From Saccharothrix coeruleofusca (GTDB taxonomy: Bacteria; Actinomycetota; Actinomycetes; Mycobacteriales; Pseudonocardiaceae), in the NCBI RefSeq assembly GCF_014648515.1, contig NZ_BMRG01000002.1:680471-713191 (forward strand): a DNA stretch of 32,721 nt. The letters are read 5' to 3'. Both the position numbers and the translations under genes were made by a program. This document shows, one piece after another, positions 1 to 7,951 of the stretch. Numbering within the stretch: the first letter of the stretch is position 1; every line of letters begins with the position of its first letter. The notes beneath the pieces are model-generated. The model was not told the DNA's origin. It ran no database searches and saw only the letters and a list, made by a program, of their open reading frames with translations.

Positions 1-1763
1 GCCGTGGTCAGCAGCTGCGAGGAGGACGCGGGGCGGCGGGCGAGCAACCACGGCAGGAATCCCGGCGGCGACTGGTCGCGCATCTTCTCCAGCGCGCTGA
101 ACAGGCGCAGGTCGCTCTCGGCGATCGGCAGGTCGAGGCCACCGGCGGAGCGGAACGCCGCCAGCGCCGCCGCCGTGGCGGGCCCGCCGGAGAAGGCCGT
201 GTTGCGCAGCACGACCAGGTGCCGCTTGTCGTTGCCCTGCCGCAGTTCCGCCTCCAGCTGCGCGGACTTCAGCCGCGCCAGCACGGCGCGGGGGTGGGGG
301 TGGGCGATGGCGCGGAAGCTCCAGTGGACCTCGCCCTCGCCCGCCTCGTCGATGGTCAGGCGCAGCCGGGCGTGCAGGGGCGGGTTGCCGCCGCGCGGCG
401 CGTCGACGGTCAGCGCCGGGCCGTTGGCGCCGCGTTCGAGCACCAAGCAGTGCAGCGCGGCGCCGAGCAGGGCCTGCATGCGCTCGTCCTCCCGCTGGTG
501 GTCCAGCGGGGCGGAGACGTCGGCGGTGTCCCGCAGGCGGGCGAACAGGGCGTCGAGCTCGTCCGCTTCCCGCGCGACCGCGGTCGGCTGGGCCTCGGGC
601 TCGACCGCGGTGGCGGCGAAGTCCCGCAGCTCCTCGACGGTGTCGTGGGTGAGGCACCAGCGGATGTGCTCGTCCACGCGCTGCAGGAGCCGTCGGGGCG
701 TCCAGTGGGCCACGTCCGGCCCGGCGAACGCCGACGGGTGGACGGGCCAGGTGGCGTGCGGCGGCGTGAAGCCGATCTCGCCGTAGAGGCCCGCCAGGTG
801 CCGCTCCACGATGGCGGTGGCCACGGCCGCGCTGGGCATGGCGGTGCGCAGGTCGAGCACGCGGAACCGGTCGGCCGCGGAGTTGACCGCGTGGTCCTGG
901 ATGAGCTTCCAGGAGCGCGGCAGGCAGGCCACCACCACGATGGTGCGCCTGGTCTCCTCGCGCACCCGCATGAGCCCGTCGGCAAGGCGGTCGACCAGGG
1001 CCGCCTCCCCCGGCGAGTCGGCGGCCTGGGTGATCACGCTGTCGACCTGGTCGACGGCCATGACGACCGGGCCGACCAGGGCGAAGATCCTGGACAGGTC
1101 GCCGAGCAGCAGTTGCGGCGGCCGGGAGGAGGTGCGGAACCCCCACTCCGCCCGGTCGGCGGCCTCGACCCCCTCGGGCAGGACCAGGTAGGCGTTGCCC
1201 GCTTCCCACGCCTTGCCCTTCGCCCGGTACAGCACCAGCGCCCGCAGGGTGTCCTGGCACTCGACGGCGACCTGGGCGTCGACCGAGCGCAGCCCGTCCA
1301 GCAGCGCCTCGATGTCCTGCCCGCGCACCGGCAGGGTGCCGGTGAGGCGCATGCTCGTCTCCCGGTCCTGGCCGGTGAGCCGGGCGAGCTCGCCGAGCAG
1401 GCGGCCCAGCTGCCCGCCCTGGCGGTCGAGCAGGCCACCGACCACGCCGTGCACCGCGCCCGCCCAGAACGAGTGCCCGTCGAGGAGCTTGAGCAGGAAG
1501 AACGACCCGCCCTGCCGCTGCACGTGCTGCCTGAGCCAGCCGAGCATGTGCGTCTTGCCCACGCCGCGCTCGCCCCGCAGCACGATGCCCATGGGGCTGC
1601 CCTGCGGACGTCGCGCGGCGGAGGCGACGGCCTGGGTGATGCCGTCGACGGCACGCGGGTGCAGACCGTCGACGTGGTGGTGCATGGGACTCCAGATGTC
1701 GTCCGGTGTCACCGCCCAGCCGAACTGCACCGACGACAGCGCGTGGCGCTGCTCCTCGTTCAT
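1..1763 (-). CDS. P-loop (AAA-type) ATPase, 3' end outside window
   Basis: Reading from an ATG at 1763 on the minus strand, the frame stays open to the window edge, giving at least 587 residues with no stop. A Walker A motif GERGVGKTH lies near residues 61-69. A hydrophobic strand ending in MAVDQVDS, about 240 residues in, fits a Walker B with DQ in place of DE. A further strand (TIVVVACLPRSW) follows about 40 residues later, as in AAA/STAND-type ATPases. The ATG overlaps the stop of the upstream winged-helix gene as ATGA, so the two are probably translated together. The C-terminal half has no motif I recognise. The protein should be a cytoplasmic ATPase; its partner or substrate cannot be told. 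Alternatives are an Orc/Cdc6-like or STAND regulator, or the motor of a defence cassette whose other genes lie left of the window. Confidence 0.8.
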   Translation of the reverse strand, partial: MNEEQRHALSSVQFGWAVTPDDIWSPMHHHVDGLHPRAVDGITQAVASAARRPQGSPMGIVLRGERGVGKTHMLGWLRQHVQRQGGSFFLLKLLDGHSFWAGAVHGVVGGLLDRQGGQLGRLLGELARLTGQDRETSMRLTGTLPVRGQDIEALLDGLRSVDAQVAVECQDTLRALVLYRAKGKAWEAGNAYLVLPEGVEAADRAEWGFRTSSRPPQLLLGDLSRIFALVGPVVMAVDQVDSVITQAADSPGEAALVDRLADGLMRVREETRRTIVVVACLPRSWKLIQDHAVNSAADRFRVLDLRTAMPSAAVATAIVERHLAGLYGEIGFTPPHATWPVHPSAFAGPDVAHWTPRRLLQRVDEHIRWCLTHDTVEELRDFAATAVEPEAQPTAVAREADELDALFARLRDTADVSAPLDHQREDERMQALLGAALHCLVLERGANGPALTVDAPRGGNPPLHARLRLTIDEAGEGEVHWSFRAIAHPHPRAVLARLKSAQLEAELRQGNDKRHLVVLRNTAFSGGPATAAALAAFRSAGGLDLPIAESDLRLFSALEKMRDQSPPGFLPWLLARRPASSSQLLTT

Positions 1764-2368
1764 CCGGCCGCCTCGATCGCCAGTGTGTGGCGAGGACTGC
1801 CGCCCAGCACCAGCGCGGCCCGCCGGTCCGCCTCGGTGAGCGACTTCTGGTCGGCTTCGGCCCGCAGGTGCACGTCCGGGCGCTCCGCCAGCGCCGTCAG
1901 CGCCCGGTCGAGCCGATCGGTCGGCACGTCGTCCAGGTGTTCGCGCAGCACGCGCAGGGACACCGAGTCGCCGGCACGGGGAGCCAGCACGCGGTACGCG
2001 GCCTCGACCCGGTGGCGCAGGTCCGGGGTGAAGAGACCGCCGAGGGTGCCACCGGTGATCTCCAAGTGGCGTCGCAGGCCCGCCAGCAGCACGTAGAGGG
2101 CCCCACCCGCGTAACCGGCCCTGGGAGGCCGAGGAGCGGACAACTCGGCCTGGCACCGCACGGCGCCTTCGTCGGTGAGGTCGTGCACGTAGGCGCGGCC
2201 GACCTTGGTGCTGGTGACCAGTCCGAGGTCGTTGAGGCGGCGGCGGTGCGCGCCGTCGAGCGTGAAGCCCGCCAGGTCCCGCAGTTCGGCGTTGGTCAAC
2301 TCGCGGGCCTCCGCCATCAGCACGAGCAGCGCGGCGCGCTCGAGCATGGTCAGCCGTTCCTCGGGCAT
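1760..2368 (-). CDS. Winged-helix DNA-binding-like protein coupled to the ATPase
   Basis: This frame encodes 202 residues from ATG 2368. The first 75 residues (MPEERLTMLERAALLVLMAE, then LTNAELRDLAGF and RRRLNDLGLVTSTKVGRA) look like a winged-helix domain. It has a helix-turn-helix with a recognition helix and a wing, followed by a 'YVHDLTDEGA' segment as in MarR/PadR-like folds. A second helical part follows, with a possible second winged helix (LRVLREHLDDVPTDRLDRAL). The frame stays open upstream to 2632, but that extension is low-complexity Gly/Ser/Pro sequence, so I chose the internal ATG, which has a purine-rich GGAAACGGG just before it. Its TGA overlaps the ATG of the ATPase gene. It may be the DNA- or partner-recognition subunit of a two-protein ATPase system. 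I do not recognise a named family. Confidence 0.72.
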   Translation of the reverse strand: MPEERLTMLERAALLVLMAEARELTNAELRDLAGFTLDGAHRRRLNDLGLVTSTKVGRAYVHDLTDEGAVRCQAELSAPRPPRAGYAGGALYVLLAGLRRHLEITGGTLGGLFTPDLRHRVEAAYRVLAPRAGDSVSLRVLREHLDDVPTDRLDRALTALAERPDVHLRAEADQKSLTEADRRAALVLGGSPRHTLAIEAAG

Positions 2369-2679
2369 CCCGTTTCCGTTCCCGCGGTCACCCGCGTCCT
2401 CGATCGACAACGGTGAGGCCCCCGGCTCCACCACGACGCCGTGCTCCGCGCCGGGGCTCTCGGCGCCGCCCCGCTCGGACGAGCAGTCCGGCGGCGTGCG
2501 CCTCGACGACGAGGTAGGCCCGCTGGTGGTCGACCCGGACGCGGACGGAGCGTTCCCGACCTGCCCGTCCAGCGCGAGGGCCCCACGGATGGTAACCACA
2601 CGACGTGGCCCGTCCAGTGCCAGACGCGTCACCCGGTCCCGGCCCCTGGCCGCGCCCCGCCTCCGGTCGAGATGACCGC
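2369..2679. other. Intergenic stretch, no convincing gene
   Basis: This lies between the stop of the DUF1963 gene and the chosen start of the winged-helix gene. Minus-strand frames are open through it. One of them reads ERSVRVRVDHQRAYLVVEAH around 2520, which looks somewhat protein-like. It could be a short decayed gene or part of a longer winged-helix protein in another frame. No start with a good ribosome binding site supports it, so no gene is called. Confidence 0.4.
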
Positions 2680-3582
2680 TTATTCGGTGAACATGGTGAA
2701 CGAGCGCATCCTGTCGAAGCGCCTGGCGGCCAGGTCATCGAGACTGATCATGAAGCATCCGTAGTAGTAATCGCTGTTCGTGCGGAACTCGGCGAGCGGC
2801 ACCCATTCACGGGTGAACCGGTACTCCTCCTCGTCGTACAGGCGGACTTGCTCCGGATTCGAGAAGTCGGGGCCTGCTCCGTGCCGGTTCCTGAAGTTGG
2901 CGTCCGCCATGATCGCCCGCGGCGGGTCCTGGCCGCCGATCTCCCCGCAGTACCCGCCCAAGTAGAACGTGGCCCCCTCGCGCGGCGGCCAGAGCTCGTC
3001 GACCAGCTCGCACAGCTCGTCGAGGTGCTTCAGGTCAGCCAGCAGCTCCTTCACGAGATCCGACGCGAGTTCGGCTTCCTCCTCGTCGCCGATCCAATCC
3101 GGCAGCACCGCCTCGACCCACGCGGTGAGCCGGTACTCGGGGAGCAGGAACGGGATGTTCTCGTTGAAGAACCTCGTGCTGTCGTGGTCGGGCGGCGGAG
3201 CCGCCACCACCGTCTCCGCGCCCGCCGGGACGTACAGGACCCGCGCGTACCCCGACTCGCCGAGCGGTTCCTCGTAGTCGCTCTCGTGGTGCAGGAAGAA
3301 CAGCAGCGAGCCGTCCTCGGGCAGGGGAAGTCCCTCGGCCCTGGGAAGGGCCGCGCAGTCAACGGAGGCGATGAACGGCAACGGTGACCCGGCCTCGCTG
3401 CTCGGCCACTCCACACCCACCGGCAGCCGGGGCAGCCCTCCCTTTTGCCCGACGACCTCCTCACCGTCACCGCAAGCACCCGCCCAGACCGCGAAACGGA
3501 GCTGATCGGCGAACTTGTCGACTTCGTCGTCCGGGAAACCTCGATCGATCGCCGCGTGGCGGAATTGCTGGTAACGGTCCAT
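2680..3582 (-). CDS. DUF1963 (YwqG-like) family protein
   Basis: The product is 300 residues from ATG 3582, beginning MDRYQQFRHAA. The family signature is clear near residues 50-80: GGLPRLPVGVEWP followed by PLPFIASVDCAALP. It continues with LLFFLHHE and RVLYVP, and the central part is acidic. Near the C terminus come HLLGGYC-like residues (YLGGYCGEIGGQDPP) and a DYYYGCFMISLDDLAARRFD end, as in YwqG proteins, which use glycine-rich loops to shape a beta-rich fold. The biochemical role of DUF1963 is unknown. Several members sit beside polymorphic toxin loci, which fits the immunity genes elsewhere in this window, but that link is an inference. An upstream in-frame start at 3618 adds 12 residues without family similarity, so it was not used. 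The gene appears monocistronic. Confidence 0.88.
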   Translation of the reverse strand: MDRYQQFRHAAIDRGFPDDEVDKFADQLRFAVWAGACGDGEEVVGQKGGLPRLPVGVEWPSSEAGSPLPFIASVDCAALPRAEGLPLPEDGSLLFFLHHESDYEEPLGESGYARVLYVPAGAETVVAAPPPDHDSTRFFNENIPFLLPEYRLTAWVEAVLPDWIGDEEEAELASDLVKELLADLKHLDELCELVDELWPPREGATFYLGGYCGEIGGQDPPRAIMADANFRNRHGAGPDFSNPEQVRLYDEEEYRFTREWVPLAEFRTNSDYYYGCFMISLDDLAARRFDRMRSFTMFTE

Positions 3583-3877
3583 GGCGCAGCATGATCGCAG
3601 ACCGGTGGAACGGATCACCGGTCAATGCGCGCACGCGGGACAACGGTGGAGTCCGCCACGCCACGCGCACCCGGCGCGGAAGCCAGCCCGGAAAGACGTG
3701 CTGGCGCCGTCCGGTCTTCGCTGGTTGGGCAGTTCCACGACGCTGAACGGCATCACTGGCAGTGCGGTCGTCACCTGTTCAGCCCGCACGCCGCAGCCAC
3801 GCGACTGCCTGCTCGTCGCTACCCTTTCACCCCGACTCGACCGCGCCCGAACGCGATTCGCCCCGAGGAGACGACCA

Positions 3878-4240
3878 GTGGCGAGGACCACGAAGCCCGT
3901 GACCGGCCGGTGGCGGATCGTGGAGATGGACAAGTGGGACCAGGACGCCATCGACCTCGTCGAGCCGGGGTTCATCGAATTCGACCGGAGCGGAACCGGC
4001 GAGTTCGGCTTCATCGCCGTCAACGGCGGGATGGACTGCCGCTGGAGCGAGCGCGACGGCAGGCCCTTCGTGGAGTTCAGCTGGGAGGGCAACGACGAGA
4101 TGGACCAGGCCAGTGGTCGTGGCTGGGCCGTGCTCGCCGAGGACGGCACGCTCACCGGGCACGTGTTCTTCCACCTGGGAGAGGACTCGGGCTTCCGCGC
4201 GACGCCGTTCCCCGCAGTCGCGAAGCGAGGTGGGCGTTGA
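3878..4240 (+). CDS. Small conserved actinobacterial hypothetical protein
   Basis: This 120-residue protein starts at GTG 3878, which has GAGGAG about eight bases upstream; the longer open frame before it is not protein-like. The core reads TGRWRIVEMDKWDQDAIDLV, then FIEFDRSGTGEFGFIAVNG, GMDCRW and HVFFHLGEDSGF. I recall this pattern from a widespread bacterial family of short uncharacterised proteins with a beta-rich fold. No catalytic motif, signal peptide or membrane segment is visible. The stop overlaps the TTG start of the following broken gene, so the two once formed an operon. Function unknown. Confidence 0.82.
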   Translation: MARTTKPVTGRWRIVEMDKWDQDAIDLVEPGFIEFDRSGTGEFGFIAVNGGMDCRWSERDGRPFVEFSWEGNDEMDQASGRGWAVLAEDGTLTGHVFFHLGEDSGFRATPFPAVAKRGGR

Positions 4241-4715
4241 GCGAGTAGCAGTACTACGAACTCGCCGCGCTGGACCGGCCGCTCGACGCGAAGGCCCAAG
4301 CCGAGGCGCGCTGCCCACCCATGCGCGCATCACCGCCACCAACTTCGTCAACGAGTACCGGTGGGGCGACTTCCGCGGCGACCCGAACCGACTGGTCGAA
4401 CGCCATTATGACGCACACCCGCACCTCATCCTCGACCTGCGCAACCACGACGAGACCGGCGACTGGGACTACGAGCCGGAACCGCCCGTGCCCTCCGGGC
4501 TGCGCACGCTCACCGCGGCGCAACGCGCGCTGGCCGACTTCCTCCGCCTCGAGGAACCGGCAAGAGGCGGAACACGCCCGGCAGGAAGTCCGCCGCGAGC
4601 GCGAGCAAGCCGTGGCCCGCGAGCGGAGGTCGACCGAACTGGCGCAGGACGAGCTACCGCATCCGCTCAGCGAAGTGGGCGCGGCTGAGCGCGAGGAGCT
4701 TCTCCTGCGTGTCGC
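4237..4715 (+). pseudogene. Decayed partner gene with nonsense codon, frameshifts and deletions
   Basis: The remnant would start at TTG 4237 and read LSE, then TAG at 4246, then QYYELAALDRPLDAKAQAE. The family I recall starts SEYQYYEFAALDRPL, so the tyrosine codon TAC seems to have become TAG. The frame then shifts near 4300 and continues THARITATNFVNEYRWGDF, GDPNRLVERHYDAHPHL. It jumps to ILDLRNHDETGDWDYE and then PPVPSGLRTLTAAQRALADF, as if two internal blocks of some 40 residues each were deleted. A second shift near 4560 leads to a charged helix (RQEVRREREQAV) and AAEREELLLRVAVV. The tail overlaps the 3' end of the opposite SDR gene. In other genomes such genes sit next to a SWIM zinc-finger gene; none is seen here. 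The family identity rests on memory. Confidence 0.72.
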
Positions 4716-5562
4716 GGTCGTGCGACACCGGCGGAGTGCTCGATTCGGTGTCACGGTTGAAGTAACGGCCGGTGACTCCAGCTAGGGCGGGGTCGGTGGC
4801 GAGGCGGATCGCGGTCCTCGCCCCGTCGGCGGGGGTCAGCATGGTGCGGCGGATCAACGTGCGCGCGGGCCGCAGCACCGGCGGCACGAGGTCGTCGACG
4901 ATGCCGGTCGCGACGATGCCGGGGTGCAGGGCGTTGACCGTCACGCCGTCGGCGGCGAGGTCGCGGGCGAGGGCGTAGCCTGCGGTGACGGTCATGAGCT
5001 TGGCGCGCGCGTAGGCCTCGAAGGGCACGAAACCGTTGGCGGGGTTGAGTTCCGCGAGGTCATCGACATCGGTCAGGTCGAGCGTGGCCGGACGGGGCCT
5101 GCCCAGGAGCTTGATCTGCCGGGTGTCGTTGAGTGTGTCGCTGGCGACGTTCACCACGCGCGCACGGCCTCGGCGCAGCGGTCCGTCCAGCAGGGCGGTG
5201 AGGCCGTAGGCCGCGAGGTGGTCCAGGGCGATGTGCATCTCGACGCCGTCGACCGAGACGCGGTGCTCGGGGAAGTGCGCGCCCGCGTTGTTGACCAGGA
5301 CGTGGATCTCGTCGTGCCGGTCCGCGATCGTCTTCGCCGAGGCCACGACGTCCGAGCGTCGGGACAGGTCTCCCGTGACGACCTCGAGCCGGTTCGCCGC
5401 CTGTGGCCCCAGGTGCGCGCGCAGGGCGTCGGCACGAGCGGGGTCGCGGGCGATGGTGACCACGTGGGCTCCCGCGCGCACGAGGTCGGCGGCGATGACC
5501 CGGCCCATGCCGCTGGTCGCGCCGGTGACGACGGCGACCTTGTTCATCAGGTCGGCGTTCAT
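4654..5562 (-). CDS. Short-chain dehydrogenase/reductase
   Basis: A 302-residue classical SDR from ATG 5562. The cofactor motif TGATSGMG is at residues 13-20, NNAG at 91-94, the catalytic serine in VVNVAS at 141 and the YARAK active-site pair at 184-188. The C-terminal region (NALHPGIVATG, TGRYFNRD) resembles the retinol dehydrogenase/WW-oxidoreductase-like branch of SDRs, which use NAD(P)H on varied carbonyl or alcohol substrates. Its ATG overlaps the TGA of the upstream NmrA-like gene as ATGA, so both are translated from one message controlled by the divergent TetR gene. An internal ATG at 5547 is a possible alternative start. The substrate cannot be told. Its 3' end overlaps a plus-strand pseudogene. 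Confidence 0.93.
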   Translation of the reverse strand: MNADLMNKVAVVTGATSGMGRVIAADLVRAGAHVVTIARDPARADALRAHLGPQAANRLEVVTGDLSRRSDVVASAKTIADRHDEIHVLVNNAGAHFPEHRVSVDGVEMHIALDHLAAYGLTALLDGPLRRGRARVVNVASDTLNDTRQIKLLGRPRPATLDLTDVDDLAELNPANGFVPFEAYARAKLMTVTAGYALARDLAADGVTVNALHPGIVATGIVDDLVPPVLRPARTLIRRTMLTPADGARTAIRLATDPALAGVTGRYFNRDTESSTPPVSHDRDTQEKLLALSRAHFAERMR

Positions 5563-6197
5563 CGCGTGATCCGCGGGTGGGCGTGGACGTATCGCGGGGC
5601 CTCGGCCTCGTCGAGCAGGAACACGGCGAGATCGGCCCGTCCGATGGAGCTCCACAGCCGGATTCGCAGGTCGGTCCCGGTCCGGTACTTCCCGGTCGCC
5701 TCGCGGTCGGACAGCTTCGGCGGCCGGACGATCGTCCACTGGAGACCGGAAGCGGTGATCAGCGACTCCATCTTCTCCTTGTCGCGCATGCGGTCGGCCA
5801 CGTTCCCCCACACCGCCAACGAGTAGAGCGACCTGTCCCGCGTCTCCAGCACGCCGTGCGCGCTGACGGCGATGAGACGGTTCACGCCGGTCGCCTCCAT
5901 CGCCGTGATCGCGGAGCGGATGCCGTCGGCGCAGACCGTCGTGGGGCCCTTCCCGGCACCGCCCAGCGCGCTGATCACCACGCTCGTGCCCGGCAACGCA
6001 CGGGTGAGCGCCGCGACGTCCCCGACATCGGGCCAGACAACCTCGGCCAAGCCCTCCCTCGGCGCGAACGCCCCGGCCCGGCGGACCAGCGCGACCACCC
6101 GGTGCCCGCGCCGCAGCGCCGTCGACACCACGTGACGCCCGGTGGCGCCCGTCGCGCCGAGAACGGCAACCGCCCCCTGTGATACAGAATGTCTCAT
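5559..6197 (-). CDS. NAD(P)-binding NmrA/atypical SDR-like protein
   Basis: From ATG 6197 the product has 212 residues. It opens with a Rossmann strand and glycine motif VAVLGATGATGRHVV, typical of NmrA-like and 'NAD(P)H-binding' atypical SDRs, followed by GHRVVALVRR. TSVVISALGG and a later RLIAVSAHGV are the usual strands 4 and 5. A WTIVRPPKLSD segment before the C-terminal part is characteristic of the family. The members bind NAD(P) and act as oxidoreductases or redox sensors. The canonical Tyr-Lys active site of classical SDRs is not evident. Upstream in-frame starts at 6209 and 6224 are possible, but they fall within the shared promoter/operator region. The gene is first in an operon with the SDR gene and divergent from tetR. 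Confidence 0.88.
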   Translation of the reverse strand: MRHSVSQGAVAVLGATGATGRHVVSTALRRGHRVVALVRRAGAFAPREGLAEVVWPDVGDVAALTRALPGTSVVISALGGAGKGPTTVCADGIRSAITAMEATGVNRLIAVSAHGVLETRDRSLYSLAVWGNVADRMRDKEKMESLITASGLQWTIVRPPKLSDREATGKYRTGTDLRIRLWSSIGRADLAVFLLDEAEAPRYVHAHPRITR

Positions 6198-6255
6198 AGT
6201 CGACAGCATGCGGTTCCGCCTCACTACGAGTCAAGTTGTCTCATAGAATCGAGAC
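6190..6255. promoter_or_regulatory. Divergent promoter region with paired TetR-type operators
   Basis: The ten bases TGTCTCATAG occur twice here, at 6190-6199 and 6237-6246, 47 bp apart. Each copy forms part of an imperfect dyad: TGTC-N8-GACA at 6190-6205 and GTCTC-N8-GAGAC at 6238-6255. The first overlaps the start of the NmrA-like gene and the second ends at the GTG of tetR. This layout is what one expects if the TetR protein represses both directions. Binding itself is an inference. Confidence 0.6.
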
Positions 6256-6828
6256 GTGACCGGTGAGACAGACCCCCGCTTCCTGCGCAGCCGGGAAGCG
6301 ATCCTGAACGCCGCCCGCGAGCTGCTGCTGGAGAGTGGCCCCACCGCGGTGACGCACGCGCAGGTCGCCGAACGGGCGGGCGTGGGGCGGGCGACGGTCT
6401 ACCGCCACTGGCCCCAGGCCGAACCGCTGCTCGTCGAGGCCATGGCCACGGTTCCGATGCCGTTCCTCGACAAACCCACCGCGCCCATCAAGGAATGGCT
6501 GCGACGCGAGCTGACCGCGATCGCCCGACAGCTCGACCTCGACGACGTGCGCGCCGTCTCCACGACCCTGGCGAACACCGCCCTGTGGGACAGGACCATG
6601 GACGCCCGCCGCGCGCAGTTCGCCCGCGTCCTCACGGACCGGCTCGCCGCCGCCCTCGACGACGCCCAGGCGCGTGGCGAAATCGCCCTCGGACTCACCA
6701 GCCGGAACGCGGCCGCCATGACCATCGGACCGATGTACTACCGCAGCACCATCGAGCGCGCTCCGACGGACCCCGACCTGATCGAAGCGGCCATCAACGC
6801 CCTGGGCACCTGGGCGACCGACCAGTGA
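6256..6828 (+). CDS. TetR/AcrR family transcriptional regulator
   Basis: This 190-residue protein starts at GTG 6256. The N-terminal DNA-binding domain spans about residues 8-60: SREAILNAARELLLESG, then HAQVAERAGVGRATVYRHWP, which is the textbook TetR helix-turn-helix. The C-terminal ligand domain (TNTALWDRTMDAR-type helices, ending EAAINALGTWATDQ) resembles the common TetR C-terminal family found beside small-molecule oxidoreductases. It is transcribed away from the NmrA/SDR operon across a 58-bp gap with two copies of a shared operator, so it probably represses that operon and itself, responding to an unknown ligand. Confidence 0.94.
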   Translation: MTGETDPRFLRSREAILNAARELLLESGPTAVTHAQVAERAGVGRATVYRHWPQAEPLLVEAMATVPMPFLDKPTAPIKEWLRRELTAIARQLDLDDVRAVSTTLANTALWDRTMDARRAQFARVLTDRLAAALDDAQARGEIALGLTSRNAAAMTIGPMYYRSTIERAPTDPDLIEAAINALGTWATDQ

Positions 6829-7137
6829 ACCACTCACGGCTCCCCCAACGCCCCGCACGGCGCCGCGACCGCCCAAGGACAGGCCGAACTTCGGGAGCCA
6901 CTCAATGAACATGGGCATCCACTGAAGTGGGCCACCGCGACGATTTCCGGCACGACGTATCCGTCTCCGTGCCCAGGATCTATACCGCTCCAAATCTGCG
7001 ACTCGACAACCCCACGTCAAGGAAACCCGGAGGGCCATTTCCGCACCCGCGCCGTCGGTGTCCGGGAGCCGACGATCGACAGGCGTGTCGCACCACCTCG
7101 ACGACCCCGGACACCGATGCGCGACCCTTGGCTCACC
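6829..7137. terminator. Gene-free gap holding a long inverted repeat
   Basis: No gene is supported between tetR and the lectin-like gene, which converge on this gap. It contains a perfect 12-bp inverted repeat, TCGGTGTCCGGG at 7055-7066 and CCCGGACACCGA at 7106-7117, with 39 bases between. It could act as a terminator for both genes, although the loop is long and no T-run follows. Confidence 0.4.
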
Positions 7138-7440
7138 TCACACGGTCGCAGCGATCCAACCGATCGTCTCCTCCACGTGCACCCCGTCGCTGAGAGGTTT
7201 TCCGAGGGCGACCAGCTCGTTCATGCGGATGAAGAAGCCCGCCTCCGTGACGTTCGCGATCCGCAGCCCCGGGGTGTGCGGACCGTTGAAGGTCTGCACG
7301 TTCGCCGTCACGATCACGTCCGACCCCCTGGGGAACGGGGTGGGGAAGGTGACTTCCGTGAACGTGGAGAGGTCACCCGGAGTGGTCTCCGAAGCATTTC
7401 TCGAATTCAGTTTCAGGGCACCGGTCTGGATCAAGCTCAT
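7138..7440 (-). CDS. H-type lectin domain-like small protein
   Basis: The product is 100 residues from ATG 7440, which is preceded by a GAGGAG ribosome binding site. Almost the whole protein fits an H-type lectin (discoidin/Helix pomatia agglutinin) domain. It shows a beta strand with VTFPTPFPRGSDVIVTANV, a central LRIANVTEAGFFIRM segment and a final VEETIGWIAA strand, where the family usually ends in a W-I-A motif. Such domains bind GalNAc-type sugars in eukaryotes; bacterial copies are often uncharacterised. There is no signal peptide, so if it acts outside the cell it would need another export route. It stands alone, with an IS fragment beyond its start. The fold call rests on the pattern only. 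Confidence 0.7.
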   Translation of the reverse strand: MSLIQTGALKLNSRNASETTPGDLSTFTEVTFPTPFPRGSDVIVTANVQTFNGPHTPGLRIANVTEAGFFIRMNELVALGKPLSDGVHVEETIGWIAATV

Positions 7441-7726
7441 ACTCAGCTCCTCAGCGCGAATGCGCCGTTTCGGCGGTTTTCCCCACTGTTCACCACTCAC
7501 TGTCGAGCAGCGATGCCGAGCGTACTGCGACGGCGACAGAATTCCTAGCGCGCAGTTCGACGCCAAGTCAGTCCACCCGACCGGACGCAAATAATCGCAG
7601 CCCGTCACCGAGCTATTGACCTGTTCCGGTGAAGTCACTTCGCACGAATGGGCAGAGAATTACATTATTTGCGGTTCCACGCCCGCCCCGGATTGCGTCC
7701 ATGATCATGATCGGGTGTGATCGGGT

Positions 7727-7840
7727 GTGCGGATCTGGGTGCACACGAGCGCGGAGACCGCGTCCTGCCCGTCCTGCGGTGCGCACTACGGCCGGGTGCG
7801 CAGCCGCTGTGACCGGAAGCCGGACAACTCTCCGGACGCG
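7727..7840 (+). mobile_element. ISL3-family transposase zinc-finger fragment
   Basis: A plus-strand frame reads VRIWVHTSAETASCPSCGAH followed by YGRVRSRC. This is the start of an ISL3 transposase, with its CxxC zinc-binding pair (CPSC). The sequence stops resembling a transposase after about 38 residues, and no terminal inverted repeats or rest of the gene were found. The flanking 7441-7726 and 7841-7951 hold no gene I can support. A larger relative sits at 11950-12338. Confidence 0.65.
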
Positions 7841-7951
7841 GCGACGTCACGAGCGTGGTGCACACCGATCGACTGAAGCCCTTGGTCGACCAGGGCCTCA
7901 CCCAGCCGCTCAGAGGTCGGAACTCAAGCTGGTCGATCAGCCACTCGCCGC

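Noticed and set aside
219-2096. Long plus-strand open frame of about 625 codons
   Set aside because: It is antisense to the ATPase and winged-helix genes, has repetitive Gly/Arg/Val composition and no motif. It is a third-position GC artefact.
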